64,000 nt of DNA from Clostridia bacterium (GCA_017411805.1 JAFQPI010000019.1:1-64000); one strand, 5' to 3'; shown: positions 15,299 to 25,198, counted from the first letter of the stretch. Notes: a model not told the origin generated them from the sequence alone. Program-made: numbers and translations.

Positions 15299-16681
15299 TT
15301 ATTTTACAAATGTAATGTCGTTTACAGAGAATACCTTGAGCTGATATACTCCGTTAAATACGTCAATAACGCCGCTTACATCGATCTTGCTGCCGATGGG
15401 AAATGCATCCGCAGTAATGGTCTTACCTTCGGAATCCTTGAGAACTACGGTGCGTACAACGATCTCTGTGCCATCCTCTGCGGCGCAAGTAATGGAAAGT
15501 GCGCCGAAATTCGAGCTGTCCTCGTTCTGCGTGGTGTAGATGCTCTTGATGGTGAGTCCCTTCATGGAAGCGGAACCGTGCATCGTGAGGAATCCGCGGT
15601 CAAAGGTCTTCTCAACGATCGTCTCGTTTTCACCCTCAACAACCGTAATATTGAGCGTGACCTTTTCTGTAAGAAGATCCTTAGCCGAAACCTCGGAATA
15701 AGAACCCTCGTGACCCTGGCTTATGAGCTTGATATTGGACTCGTCATCAGGGCGCATTGCATTGTACTTGATATCAGAGATCTGATAGGTTCCGCCGGTC
15801 TCGTAATACTGTACCGAACCAACGATACGAACTCTGTTGCCGACCTTCAGTATTTCCTGACCGAAATAGTCGAGGTTGAAGCCGTAATAGACCTGAATTC
15901 CAAAATAGAGTCCGGTCTCATCGTCGTATTCCTCAACATATGCGGTGTTGCCCGAGTTTCTTACTATAACGCCCTCGAAGCTGACGCTCTTATCCTTATA
16001 GGTCTCGATATTCGTCTTGAGCTCCTTGAGAGTCATGGGAAGAGCCGCGCCGTAGTAGAAATCGGGGTCTTTTTCCTTCGAATGAACGTGAAGCTTATGA
16101 TTTGAAGCCTGATAAAGTATCTGCGTGCAGAGCTCGCCATAGCTTGTATCGGAGGACTTCGACGCAACTGCCAGACCATTCTGGAGGATCTCGAGGTTGA
16201 GGCAACGGTAATCCGTCATCTCTGCTGTCTTATACCATACCCAAACGAGGTATCTCTCACCGGTTGAGTCGGGATTCCAGCTATCATTGTCAGATTCAAC
16301 GATAATGGACGTCGCGTTCTTGAGAGCTTCCTTGGTATAATTGGAAGCCTTTTTGCCCCAAGGTTCGATCTGACCCGTAGATTCGGGTGTGTTGATACCG
16401 AGGTATCTCGCCTTGAGAAGACCTGTATCTATGATAGAAGTAGGTACGTTAAAATGAGTGGTATCACCGTCAACGAAGGTCTTGACGGTAGCTTCTGTAT
16501 AAGCTCTGCCCGAATTCGGATCGAACTTCAGGGTTGCGGCAAGATCAACAAATTCGCCGATGCCTTCCGAACCCGCGGGAGTACTTGTCTCTTCGCCTTC
16601 GCCTCCTTGGCAGGCAGCAGCCGCGCCTGCAAGAAGAACGAGAGCAAGAAGAAGAACCAATAATCTTGAAATCTTCTTCAT
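15299..16681 (-). CDS. Thermonuclease (SNase-like) lipoprotein
   Basis: 460 residues. Lipobox AAAC (Cys24) places it outside the membrane. Residues about 60-205 match staphylococcal nuclease: VDGDTTHF (DGDT 71-74, calcium site), ARYLGINTPES with Arg92 and Glu100 in the catalytic Arg/Glu positions, and GERYLVWVW with Arg143 as the second arginine. All three key residues are kept, so it should cleave DNA/RNA with calcium. The C-terminal half (about 215-460) is beta-rich and OB-like (SVSFEGVIVRNSGNTAYVEE; VGNRVRIVGSVQYYE). The 8-bp gap from the binding-protein gene makes co-expression with the ABC importer likely. Confidence 0.85.
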   Translation of the reverse strand: MKKISRLLVLLLALVLLAGAAAACQGGEGEETSTPAGSEGIGEFVDLAATLKFDPNSGRAYTEATVKTFVDGDTTHFNVPTSIIDTGLLKARYLGINTPESTGQIEPWGKKASNYTKEALKNATSIIVESDNDSWNPDSTGERYLVWVWYKTAEMTDYRCLNLEILQNGLAVASKSSDTSYGELCTQILYQASNHKLHVHSKEKDPDFYYGAALPMTLKELKTNIETYKDKSVSFEGVIVRNSGNTAYVEEYDDETGLYFGIQVYYGFNLDYFGQEILKVGNRVRIVGSVQYYETGGTYQISDIKYNAMRPDDESNIKLISQGHEGSYSEVSAKDLLTEKVTLNITVVEGENETIVEKTFDRGFLTMHGSASMKGLTIKSIYTTQNEDSSNFGALSITCAAEDGTEIVVRTVVLKDSEGKTITADAFPIGSKIDVSGVIDVFNGVYQLKVFSVNDITFVK

Positions 16682-16689
16682 TATTTTAA

Positions 16690-18138
16690 TTAGTGAGCAG
16701 CATACTCACATTCGTAGATAGCATCCTCAAAGAGCTTCTTGATCTTGGCATCAACGTCGTTGCCTTTGTAAACAAGTGCGCTCTGCATAAGGATACCAAC
16801 CTGGTCACGAGCTGCGGAAGAGCCGTTGAACGCAGGAGATACGAAATATGCGTTGCTCTGGGAGAGAGCGAGCTTAACGCTCATTGCGGTAAGGTTGGTA
16901 AAGCCGTTAGCTGCATCAAGCCACTGCTGGTATACGGGATTGCTCTGAACCGATTTGATAACGGGAGCGTAACCCGAAGCCATGGAGAATGCTGCCTGGA
17001 ACTCAACGTTGGTGGTGAGGAACTTAACAAAGAGCCAGGATGCTACAACTTCCTGAGGATTCGAATCCTTGAAGATGCAGAGGGAGGGACCCTGAGAGAT
17101 AACCTTGGGCTTGGAGGGGTCGATCTGAGGAGGAGTTGCCATGTCGGTCTCAAAGAGATGCTGACCGTCAACCTGAGGAGGCTGCTGATAGCTTGCACCG
17201 CCGGTAGAACCGATAACCATATAGCACTTCTGACCCTCGGTAGCGGTAAAGAGACCGGAGGTGTAGGAGCCGTAGATCTCCTCGGTGGTTACCCAACCGT
17301 TCTGATGCCACTCGCGGAACATAGTAACGAAGCCGCGGTTGGTCTCATTGTCAAACTTGAAGTGACCGTTCTTGTCAAGGCTGGTGTACTCGGAGCCGTA
17401 CTGCTCACACATGGTGATGAACCAGTTTGCCTCGGAGTCGTAGCCGAGAGGAATGCAATCGGGATCGATAGCCTTGATCTGCTCGCAAAGCTTGCCCATC
17501 TCTTCCCAAGTGGTGGGAACCTTAAGACCGTGCTTCTCAAAGAAGGTCTTGTTGTAGTAGAGAGCCTCCGTGGACTTGGACATGGGGAGAGTGTACATAG
17601 TTCCTGCTGCGTCAAATGCGGTACCCTCTGCATAGTAGCCGGGAATAAAGTCCGCGATCTGATCTGCTGTGAAGCCGAGAACGGTCTCGTTGCCTGCAGC
17701 GTCCTTTACGGGGATGGTGCTCTCGATGAAGCTATCGAGCGGAACTACTGCCTTTGCTACGTTGTAAAGTGCAACGTGGTCGGGATAGCAGTATGCGATG
17801 TTGGGCTGGTTGCCTGCGGTAAGCGCGGTCTTGATCTGATCGCGTACGCCGTCGTAGTCACCCTGAGAAGCATGCTCAACCGTGATATTGGGGTAGAGCT
17901 TGTTGAACTCGGGGATGTAGTTGTTGAGCACGGTCTGGAGCTTTGCGCCCATCGAATGATAGAATGTGATGGTAACTTCGCTTCCGTCGTAGCCCTCTGC
18001 GGGTACTTCGTAGGTAACCTTGTTTGCTGCATCGTTTCCTCCAAGTCCTCCGCCCTGACCCTCAACACAGCTTGCAAAAGCTACTGTGCCGAGAAGCATG
18101 GAAAGAACGAGAAGGAGAGAGATGATAGATCTTTTCAT
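16690..18138 (-). CDS. ABC transporter solute-binding lipoprotein (UgpB-like)
   Basis: 482 residues, lipobox FASC (Cys24). Family 1 solute-binding pattern: ITFYHSMGAKLQTVLNNYIPEFNKLYPNI, YDGVRDQIKTALTAGNQPNIAYCYPDH, YTLPMSKSTEALYYNKTFFEKHGLKVPTTWEEM. This arrangement is typical of UgpB (glycerol-3-phosphate/glycerophosphodiester) and related sugar binders. The ATG at 18138 follows AAAGGATCACAGAA. It lies 88 bp after the second permease gene and 8 bp before the nuclease gene. The ligand is unknown; a phosphorylated sugar or nucleotide would suit the nuclease neighbour. Confidence 0.88.
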   Translation of the reverse strand: MKRSIISLLLVLSMLLGTVAFASCVEGQGGGLGGNDAANKVTYEVPAEGYDGSEVTITFYHSMGAKLQTVLNNYIPEFNKLYPNITVEHASQGDYDGVRDQIKTALTAGNQPNIAYCYPDHVALYNVAKAVVPLDSFIESTIPVKDAAGNETVLGFTADQIADFIPGYYAEGTAFDAAGTMYTLPMSKSTEALYYNKTFFEKHGLKVPTTWEEMGKLCEQIKAIDPDCIPLGYDSEANWFITMCEQYGSEYTSLDKNGHFKFDNETNRGFVTMFREWHQNGWVTTEEIYGSYTSGLFTATEGQKCYMVIGSTGGASYQQPPQVDGQHLFETDMATPPQIDPSKPKVISQGPSLCIFKDSNPQEVVASWLFVKFLTTNVEFQAAFSMASGYAPVIKSVQSNPVYQQWLDAANGFTNLTAMSVKLALSQSNAYFVSPAFNGSSAARDQVGILMQSALVYKGNDVDAKIKKLFEDAIYECEYAAH

Positions 18139-18226
18139 TTCTGTGATCCTTTCAATATTTGTTTTATTTTGTTAAGCAGACGTTGGCGTTATCTGCATTT
18201 AACCTGTTAATTGATGAATAAACGGA

Positions 18227-19120
18227 TTAACCCTTGATACCGCTTCTCGAAACGCCTTTCATAATATATTTACGAAGGAAGATAAATACGAGGAAGAGCG
18301 GGATCGAAACGACTGTAACGGCAGCCATCTGAACGGGGATGTTAGCCTGACCCGACATATCGGTGAAGGCGTCACGCAGACCGTTGGTGATAAGTCTGTA
18401 GTCATCGGTCGAGGTAACGAGACGGGGCCATACGTAGGAGTTCCACGCGCCCATCATCTTAAGAATGGTTATCGAGATAAGGTTCGGAAGCGAGAGCGGA
18501 ATCATAACCTTCCAAAGATACTTGAGGTCGCTCGTACCGTCAACCTTTGCGGCAAGGTAGAGCTCGTTGGGGATCTGCAGGAAGTTCTGGCGAAGCAGAT
18601 AGATATAGAAAACGCTGACAAGGAAGGGTACGATAAGTACGGTATACGAATCGAGCCATCCGAACTTTGTTACGGTAACGTAGTTTGTGATCGTGAAGAG
18701 CTCTCCGGGGATCATCATCGTTGCAAGAAGAGCGGCAAAGAGCGCGTTTTTGCCCTTGAACTCGAGTCTCGCGAAAGCAAAAGCCGAAAGAACTGTGATA
18801 ACGAGCGAGAGGATCGTCGAAACGAGACCGACGATTACGGTGTTGAGGAAGAGTCTGCCGAGGTTTGCCGCGGTAAACGCCTCAAGGTAGTTGCCCCAAA
18901 GGATCTCGCGCGGGAAAAGCGTCGGGATCGGAAGACGGTACTCGACCGTACTCTTGAGGGACGAAATGATCATCCAATAGAAGGGGAAAACGATGATCAG
19001 CGCCATCGTGCAAAGGAAGGCGTAAAGAAGGAACATCACAATGACCTTGGTGATCTTCTGAGCGACTGTTACCTTCTGCATGTCTTTTTCATGCATTGTG
19101 GTTAATACTTTATCAGCCAT
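18227..19120 (-). CDS. Carbohydrate-type ABC permease (MalG/UgpE-like)
   Basis: 297 residues, six hydrophobic segments. The EAA-loop that contacts the ATPase reads AAKVDGTSDLKYLWKVMIPLS. FPFYWMIISSLKS and MGAWNSYVWPRLV are family landmarks. The ATG follows GGAGGTGCGAC. It starts 12 bp after the partner permease gene. Confidence 0.92.
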   Translation of the reverse strand: MADKVLTTMHEKDMQKVTVAQKITKVIVMFLLYAFLCTMALIIVFPFYWMIISSLKSTVEYRLPIPTLFPREILWGNYLEAFTAANLGRLFLNTVIVGLVSTILSLVITVLSAFAFARLEFKGKNALFAALLATMMIPGELFTITNYVTVTKFGWLDSYTVLIVPFLVSVFYIYLLRQNFLQIPNELYLAAKVDGTSDLKYLWKVMIPLSLPNLISITILKMMGAWNSYVWPRLVTSTDDYRLITNGLRDAFTDMSGQANIPVQMAAVTVVSIPLFLVFIFLRKYIMKGVSRSGIKG

Positions 19121-19132
19121 GTCGCACCTCCG

Positions 19133-20077
19133 TCAATAATGTGTCTTCTTTTTGCTGACGTACATATTTATCATGGTAACGACAAATATGATAGCAAAAA
19201 GGATCAGCGCAGCAGCACTCGCGTCACCCTCGTGGTTTTCGCCAAGCTGCTTGTAAATATAACCGACCATGGTATTCAGCGATTCGCCTCCGACCGCGTG
19301 CATATCGTCACCGAAGATACCGACGATACTGGAGTATTCCTTGAAGCCTCCGATAAAGCCGGTGATAACAACGTAAGCGATCATGGGAGAAAGGAGCGGG
19401 ACCGTAATCTTGGTAAATACGCGGAGACGGGGTGTCGAGTCGATCTTGGCGGCGTCATAGTACTGCTTATTGACGCTCTGAAGACCGCCGAGCAGGATGA
19501 GTATCTTGAAGGGCAGCGCATTCCAGACGATATAGATCACGAGAACTGCGATGTTTGCCCAATATCCGGAGCCCGCATTGATCCAGTTGATGGGATCAAC
19601 ACCGAAAACGCCGAGGATATTATTAATGATTCCGTATGAGGGATTGGAGGTTCCGAAGCCGACGATATTGAACATCGCCTCAAAAACCATTCCGATAGCG
19701 ATCGAGTTTGTTACGTAGGGGAGGAAGAAGATCGTCTGCAGGAATCTCTGGAAGGGCTTGATAGCGTTCAAAGATACCGCGATGACGAGCGCAAGGATGG
19801 TGGATAGCGGAACTGTCAGAACGGTAAGAAGCATGGTGTTCTTAAGGCAGTCAAGGAAACCGCCGTATCCAACTACCCATTTAAAGTTCTTGATACCGAA
19901 TTCAAACTGAAGCTCTCCGCCGAGCTCCTTGAAAAGTCCGTAGCCGTTCCAGAACGCCATACGCAGCGTATTGAAGATCGGCCAGACCGTGAATATGAGC
20001 AAGAGAACAATGGCGGGCGAGAGATATATCCACGCCTTCCATTGATCAAACTTGATCTTTTGCAGAAAGTTTTTCAT
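19133..20077 (-). CDS. Carbohydrate-type ABC permease (MalF/UgpA-like)
   Basis: 314 residues, six hydrophobic segments; YLSPAIVLLLIFTVWPIFNTLRMAFWN is the usual opening of the UgpA/MalF side. The EAA-loop is AAKIDSTPRLRVFTKITVPLLSP. It pairs with the downstream permease to form the transmembrane channel. It lies 11 bp after the ATPase gene. Confidence 0.92.
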   Translation of the reverse strand: MKNFLQKIKFDQWKAWIYLSPAIVLLLIFTVWPIFNTLRMAFWNGYGLFKELGGELQFEFGIKNFKWVVGYGGFLDCLKNTMLLTVLTVPLSTILALVIAVSLNAIKPFQRFLQTIFFLPYVTNSIAIGMVFEAMFNIVGFGTSNPSYGIINNILGVFGVDPINWINAGSGYWANIAVLVIYIVWNALPFKILILLGGLQSVNKQYYDAAKIDSTPRLRVFTKITVPLLSPMIAYVVITGFIGGFKEYSSIVGIFGDDMHAVGGESLNTMVGYIYKQLGENHEGDASAAALILFAIIFVVTMINMYVSKKKTHY

Positions 20078-20088
20078 GGTTTTTCACC

Positions 20089-21213
20089 TCAGATACCTGT
20101 CTCGGGAGCTGTCTGATTGCCGAAATAGATTCTCTCCTCGGTCTCGGAATCAAAGATGAATACCTTATGAGGCTTGAGGTTGAACTTTACGCTCTGCGCG
20201 GATGCGGATACCTTGTAGTCGGCATCAACGATCGAGCGGATAGTGGGTGTGAGCATAGCCTCGTTCTTTGAAACGATGCTTACGTCGCGGCCCATAACCT
20301 CGATGGAGGAAAGTGAGCAGGTCATCGCACCGTTGTCATCGGGGACGAAGCCCTCGGGTCTGATAGCGGCGAATACGTCGCGGTCACAGACACCGGGAAC
20401 GTCGAGAACAGCCTCGCCGCTTATGTAGAGTTTGCCGCCCTTGACGTTTGCCTTGAATACGTTGATGGGAGGAGTTCCGAGGAACTTTGCAACGAAGAGG
20501 TTTACGGGATTATCGTAAACTGTCTGGGGCTTGCCGATCTGCTGAACGACACCGAGCTTCATAACTACGATAACGTCGGAGATGGACATAGCCTCCTCCT
20601 GGTCGTGAGTTACGAAGATAGTGGTGATTCCGGTCTCACGCTGAATACGGCGGATCTCCTCACGGGTCTGCAGACGCAGACGAGCATCAAGGTTCGAAAG
20701 CGGCTCGTCGAGAAGGAGAACGCGGGGCATCTTTACAAGTGCGCGCGCGATCGCAACTCTCTGCTGCTGACCGCCCGAAAGCTCGCTCGGCTTGCGGTCC
20801 ATCAGCTCGTCGATCTGTACGAGTCTTGCCGCCTCGAGCGCACGCTCAAGCATGGTGTTCTTGTCAAGCTTATCCGCGCCCTTCAGGTTCTGGAGGGGGA
20901 AGAGGATATTCTGCTTGACTGTCATGTGGGGATAAAGCGCATAATTCTGGAAAACCAGACCAACACCTCTGTTCTCGGGAGAGAGGGAGGTTACGTCGTC
21001 TTCACCAAAAAAGATCTGACCGCCCGTGGGCTTCTGGAGTCCGCTGATCATATAAAGAGTAGTACTCTTACCGCAGCCGGAGGGGCCGAGAAGTCCGACA
21101 AGCTTGCCGTCGGGGATGGTGAAGGTGAGATCGCTGACAGCAACGACCTCTTCATTGGATTTTTTGTTTCGACTCGGGAAAACCTTCGTCAGATTCTGCA
21201 AAACAATTTTCAT
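20089..21213 (-). CDS. ABC transporter ATPase (UgpC/MsmX-like)
   Basis: 374 residues. Walker A GPSGCGKST (43-51), Q-loop in VFQNYALYPHM, signature LSGGQQQR, Walker B LLLDEPLSNLDARLR, and H-loop FVTHDQEEA. The C-terminal 130 residues form the TOBE/OB regulatory domain typical of sugar importers of the MalK/UgpC/MsmX group (VFAAIRPEGF). It is unusual in being encoded together with its permeases: in many Firmicutes one unlinked MsmX serves several importers. Confidence 0.93.
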   Translation of the reverse strand: MKIVLQNLTKVFPSRNKKSNEEVVAVSDLTFTIPDGKLVGLLGPSGCGKSTTLYMISGLQKPTGGQIFFGEDDVTSLSPENRGVGLVFQNYALYPHMTVKQNILFPLQNLKGADKLDKNTMLERALEAARLVQIDELMDRKPSELSGGQQQRVAIARALVKMPRVLLLDEPLSNLDARLRLQTREEIRRIQRETGITTIFVTHDQEEAMSISDVIVVMKLGVVQQIGKPQTVYDNPVNLFVAKFLGTPPINVFKANVKGGKLYISGEAVLDVPGVCDRDVFAAIRPEGFVPDDNGAMTCSLSSIEVMGRDVSIVSKNEAMLTPTIRSIVDADYKVSASAQSVKFNLKPHKVFIFDSETEERIYFGNQTAPETGI

Positions 21214-21251
21214 GATCTTGTAGCATCCTTTTTATTTGCATTATTTAAGAT

Positions 21252-22019
21252 TTACGGAATGTATTTGTCCCGCGCGGCGTTTTCCGCGTGGAGTTTATTT
21301 TTGTAAGCGAGCATATCAGCCTCGCTCTCAAAAATCATCTGTGAGCTCATATCTACCGCAACCGTTGCCGCCATCATATCGTGGATCGCTGAATTCGTCC
21401 TCGAAGTCAGCACAAGCGCTATCTGAAGTACGGCGATTCCCGCGAGGATCACCGTGCCCGTCATGCCGAGATTGCCGAAGATTATGAGAATAAGGATATA
21501 CACGGGGATCATCGTCTCAACCGTACACTTTCCGAGGATAGCACGGACAAACAGCATAAGATTAGTTATCCTTACGCCGTCCTGACGGATAAGACCGATA
21601 CCGAAGACCTTCTTGCCGACGGTCTGACCGTTTTTGAAAATGATGGGGATGACAAACTCAAGAATGAGATATCCGAATAATATGGAAAGCGAGGCGATAA
21701 CAAGCGCGAGATTTACGGTCATATTGTAAGCCTCTATCGCTTCCTCGTTTTCATTCATAAGCTTGTTTACTTCATCATAAAGCTTCTGCTCCTCGCGGCT
21801 GAGAGCCGAGAAATCCTCGCTTGATATATCGAGGTCGATCCCGTACTCCTCCTCATATTCGGCATACACACGCTCGAGAGTATCAACGTAGCTGTCATAA
21901 TCGAGCAGAGCCGAAAGCAGAAAGGCGGCACCCGTTATCACGGTAACAAGCAGTATAAAGTCAAGTATATAAGCAGAAACGCGCTTTAAAATACTTGCTC
22001 TCTGAAGATCTGTGATCAT
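21252..22019 (-). CDS. RDD family membrane protein
   Basis: 255 residues from the ATG at 22019, after AGAGGCAAAAA; an upstream TTG is unlikely. The RDD pattern is SAYILDFILLVTVITGAAF (with conserved Arg and Asp), a 60-residue acidic loop, further membrane segments, QTVGKKVFGIGLIRQDG, and RTNSAIHDMMAATVAVD. Some RDD proteins are linked to ion or small-solute transport; the role here is unknown. It lies 38 bp upstream of the ABC ATPase gene with no visible terminator and seems to be the first gene of that operon. Confidence 0.85.
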   Translation of the reverse strand: MITDLQRASILKRVSAYILDFILLVTVITGAAFLLSALLDYDSYVDTLERVYAEYEEEYGIDLDISSEDFSALSREEQKLYDEVNKLMNENEEAIEAYNMTVNLALVIASLSILFGYLILEFVIPIIFKNGQTVGKKVFGIGLIRQDGVRITNLMLFVRAILGKCTVETMIPVYILILIIFGNLGMTGTVILAGIAVLQIALVLTSRTNSAIHDMMAATVAVDMSSQMIFESEADMLAYKNKLHAENAARDKYIP

Positions 22020-22076
22020 TTTTTGCCTCTTGAATAACAACTTGATTTACGCGCTGACCGCATAAAACCATTTTAT

Positions 22077-22105
22077 ATTATAATATATTCTAAGACAAAA
22101 ATCAA
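22077..22105 (-). promoter_or_regulatory. Promoter of the RDD/ABC/nuclease operon
   Basis: Minus strand TTGATT (22105-22100), 17 bp, TATAAT (22082-22077). Divergent from the FAD oxidoreductase promoter. Confidence 0.65.
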
Positions 22106-22165
22106 CAGTTTTCACACATTATTAATATTTTTTCCCGGATTTTCCGTGTTTTTTCCTTGTGATTC

Positions 22166-22194
22166 TTGAATTTTATTTTCTGTTGTGTTATAAT
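22166..22194 (+). promoter_or_regulatory. Promoter of the FAD oxidoreductase gene
   Basis: TTGAAT (22166-22171), 17 bp, TATAAT (22189-22194) with extended -10 TGT. Confidence 0.7.
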
Positions 22195-22226
22195 ATCTAA
22201 GAAAACTATTATCAAGGAGCATCATT

Positions 22227-23624
22227 ATGTCCGAATTCATTTACAAAAAAAGTATTCCCGATGAAATCGAAGCCGACGTTGCCGTAATCGGCGGCGGTCC
22301 CTCCGGTCTTTGCGCGGCTGTAGCTGCTGCAAGAGGAGGCGCAAAGGTCGTCCTTATCGAAAAAAACGCATTCTGCGGCGGTATGGCTACCGCGGGAATG
22401 GTCGCACCCTTCATGACCTGCTATGACAGCGCAGGCAATAAAATGCTTATCCGCGGACTTTTCGAGGAGCTTGTCGAGAGACTCATCGCCGTAGGCGGTG
22501 CTATCCATCCCTCGAAGGTTGAATCGAAGACCGCCTTCACCTCATACATAGATAAGGGTCATATCCACGTAACTCCCTTCAAGGCCGAAAGCCTTAAGAT
22601 CGTTGCCGATGAGATGCTTGCCGAGGCAGGCGTAAGAATCCTCTATCATACAAAATTCGTTGATGCCGAGACCGAGGGCGACCGCGTGACCCGCATCATC
22701 GTAGATATGAAGGAAGGTCTCGCATCCGTACGCGCCAAGGCTTACATCGACTGTTCGGGAGACGGCGACCTTGCCGCTGCTGCAGGCGCGGAATACTCCG
22801 TAGGTAACGCGCAGGGCAAAATGCAGCCCGCTACCATGTTCTTCACCGTAGGCGGAGTTGATGTTCCCAAGGTTGACGCCGACATCGCAGAAAACTGGGG
22901 CAACTTCTTCCGCAAGGACGGCATCAACTACCGTTCCCTTCACTGGTGGGTAGCAAAGGCAAAGGAAGCAGGAGACTGGCCTCTCGACCGAGTTTCCATA
23001 GGTCTCTTCCGCGGCGTTGAGGAAGATGAATTCAGCATCAACACCTCACGCGTTATGAACATCGACGGCACGAAGTCTGAAAGCCTCACCTCCGGTGAGA
23101 TCGAAGGCCGTCAGCAGGTCCGCATCATCTTCAACTTCCTCAAGAAGTATATTCCCGGATTTGAGAATTCGAGACTCATCCTCTCGGGCTCTACTCTCGG
23201 TATCCGCGAGACAAGACATATCAAGGGTATCCGCACTCTCTGCGTCGATTCGGTCCTCGGATGCGAGGTTCCCGAGGATTCGATCCTTCTTGCCGCAAAC
23301 TCTGTTGACGTACACGGCAAGTACGGTCCCAAGAGCAACGAGTATATCACTATCCCCGAAGGCAAATGCTACGGTATTCCCTACGGCTGCATGATCCCGC
23401 CCGCATTCTCCAACCTTGCCGTTGCGGGCAGAGCGATTTCCGCAGACTGCGAATCCGCGGGAGCTATCCGCGTAATGCCTCCCTGCATGGGAATCGGTCA
23501 GGCAGCCGGAACAGCGGTTGCTATGGCTGTGGCAAGCGGCGCAGACCTCCGCACGCTCGACGTTGCGGCTCTCCGCAAAAAGCTCGCAGAGGATCACGTC
23601 GTTCTCGACGCCGAGAATCTTTAA
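22227..23624 (+). CDS. FAD-dependent oxidoreductase
   Basis: 465 residues. An N-terminal dinucleotide-binding Rossmann motif (VIGGGPSGLCAA) binds FAD, followed by GGAKVVLIEKNAFCGGMAT. STLGIRETRHIKG and the C-terminal MPPCMGIGQAAGTAVAMA are typical of the FAD_oxidored family of flavoproteins often found in sugar or glycan-degrading clusters. No Fe-S motif. The substrate is unknown. The ATG follows CAAGGAGCATCATT. The next gene starts 47 bp later and may be co-transcribed. Confidence 0.88.
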   Translation: MSEFIYKKSIPDEIEADVAVIGGGPSGLCAAVAAARGGAKVVLIEKNAFCGGMATAGMVAPFMTCYDSAGNKMLIRGLFEELVERLIAVGGAIHPSKVESKTAFTSYIDKGHIHVTPFKAESLKIVADEMLAEAGVRILYHTKFVDAETEGDRVTRIIVDMKEGLASVRAKAYIDCSGDGDLAAAAGAEYSVGNAQGKMQPATMFFTVGGVDVPKVDADIAENWGNFFRKDGINYRSLHWWVAKAKEAGDWPLDRVSIGLFRGVEEDEFSINTSRVMNIDGTKSESLTSGEIEGRQQVRIIFNFLKKYIPGFENSRLILSGSTLGIRETRHIKGIRTLCVDSVLGCEVPEDSILLAANSVDVHGKYGPKSNEYITIPEGKCYGIPYGCMIPPAFSNLAVAGRAISADCESAGAIRVMPPCMGIGQAAGTAVAMAVASGADLRTLDVAALRKKLAEDHVVLDAENL

Positions 23625-23671
23625 TAATCTGACATAATATCGCTTGACGTCACCATAGAGAAGGTATTGTC

Positions 23672-25198
23672 ATGAGCAACGAAAAGACACCAAGACTCTT
23701 TTGTACACAATGCGGTGCGGAACAGATGCTCAATGCAAAATTCTGTTACGCATGCGGCGCGCAGATCATGCGCCCCGAAGCACCGTCTGCACCTGTCAAA
23801 GAATCTCCCGCCGAGACTGTCGTTTTATCGACAGCGGGATCTACCTCCGAGGCCGCTTCCGAGTCTCAGACCGAAATCCTTTCCTCAATCCCCGAGCCAA
23901 ACGAGCCCGAGAGCCTTTCTGCATCCGATGAAGCCGCGGAAAGCATCCCTGCCACTGAAAATACCAATATACCCGTATCCGACCCCTCCGAAGCAGCAGC
24001 CGATGAGCTCCCCGTAATTGAGGATATTATCCCGGATGAAATCCCCGCAGCCGAAGAACCGGCTCCGATCCGTTCATCAGTCTTCGTCGATCCAACCGAG
24101 AGTGCGGAAGAAACGCCGATTCACGAATCGGTTTATATCCCGCCGGCAGAGCTTGAGGTAACGTCGGATAACGAACCCGTGCCGACATATGCGCCTCCGG
24201 TTTCCGAGCCCGCTCCCTCCACTGCTTTTGAAGAAAAGCCCAAGTCAAAAAAAGTCAAGGGCAAGCAAAACGTTTTTCTGAAGTTTATTTCCGTCCTGCT
24301 TTCGATAGTTCTGACATCCGCTCTGATTGCAGCCGTACCTCTGACGGTCATCAACGGTTTGCTCACCGAAGACAACGTCGAGCTCATGGTCGACGAGGTG
24401 ATCGACATCCTTGATCTCAAAAAGCTCGGTATAAGCACGACCGAGGGCGGAAAAAGCATCTCTTACATTATGCTTTACGTTATGCGCGACTGCAAGGGAA
24501 TACCGTATATTTCCGAGGCTCAGGTCTCCAAGACATTGGTTGACGATTTCGTAAAACAGCTGACGACAGATCTGCTCAATCAATTCAACAACTCTCTTGA
24601 GGAGGGCGAGATCAATATCGGATGGAAGCCGAAGGATATCTACAGATTCTTGAAAAAGAACGAAAAGACCTTCCAGAAGCTTGCCCGCGAATCGGGATAT
24701 TACAACAATATCGACATTGCCGCATCCGAGGAAAGCATTATCGCAAACATCGAGGATCTTATCGGAAAAGACGGAATCTCGATCGGCACTCTCCTTGACG
24801 ATGACAATATAACAGAGCAGGTAGAGCTCTATCTCTCATATGCTCAGTTAGTGTTTTCCGACACGGCAGTATTAACGCTCTGGGGAGCAGTCGCCCTGAT
24901 AGCATTGCTTCTTTTACTTGTTAATATCGGATATTACACCTCGTTTATGCGCGCATGCGGCGTCCCCGCATTCATAGTCGGAGGACTTTGCTTCATTCTC
25001 GGCTTCTCCGTTGAACCAATACTCAATCTTATTGATCTTCCCCTTGAAAGCCTTACCGAGATAGTTGACTTCTGTGCAGGCCTCATCGGAGCTATGATCA
25101 TGGAAGTATCATCCATAGTTTTCATTGCCGGACTTGCGCTGATAATCATTTCAATAATCGTTGATATCATCATGCGCAAGCTAAGAAAAGAGCAATAA
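23672..25198 (+). CDS. Zinc-ribbon membrane protein with long acidic linker
   Basis: 508 residues. An N-terminal zinc ribbon (Cys11, Cys14, Cys25, Cys28) is followed by about 150 residues rich in Pro/Glu/Ser/Ala, a membrane segment at about 200-222, an approximately 180-residue mostly helical domain, and three more membrane segments from about 405 to the end. Cytosolic zinc ribbons joined to membrane domains are common in Firmicutes and mostly uncharacterised. A strong terminator follows. Confidence 0.8.
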   Translation: MSNEKTPRLFCTQCGAEQMLNAKFCYACGAQIMRPEAPSAPVKESPAETVVLSTAGSTSEAASESQTEILSSIPEPNEPESLSASDEAAESIPATENTNIPVSDPSEAAADELPVIEDIIPDEIPAAEEPAPIRSSVFVDPTESAEETPIHESVYIPPAELEVTSDNEPVPTYAPPVSEPAPSTAFEEKPKSKKVKGKQNVFLKFISVLLSIVLTSALIAAVPLTVINGLLTEDNVELMVDEVIDILDLKKLGISTTEGGKSISYIMLYVMRDCKGIPYISEAQVSKTLVDDFVKQLTTDLLNQFNNSLEEGEINIGWKPKDIYRFLKKNEKTFQKLARESGYYNNIDIAASEESIIANIEDLIGKDGISIGTLLDDDNITEQVELYLSYAQLVFSDTAVLTLWGAVALIALLLLLVNIGYYTSFMRACGVPAFIVGGLCFILGFSVEPILNLIDLPLESLTEIVDFCAGLIGAMIMEVSSIVFIAGLALIIISIIVDIIMRKLRKEQ

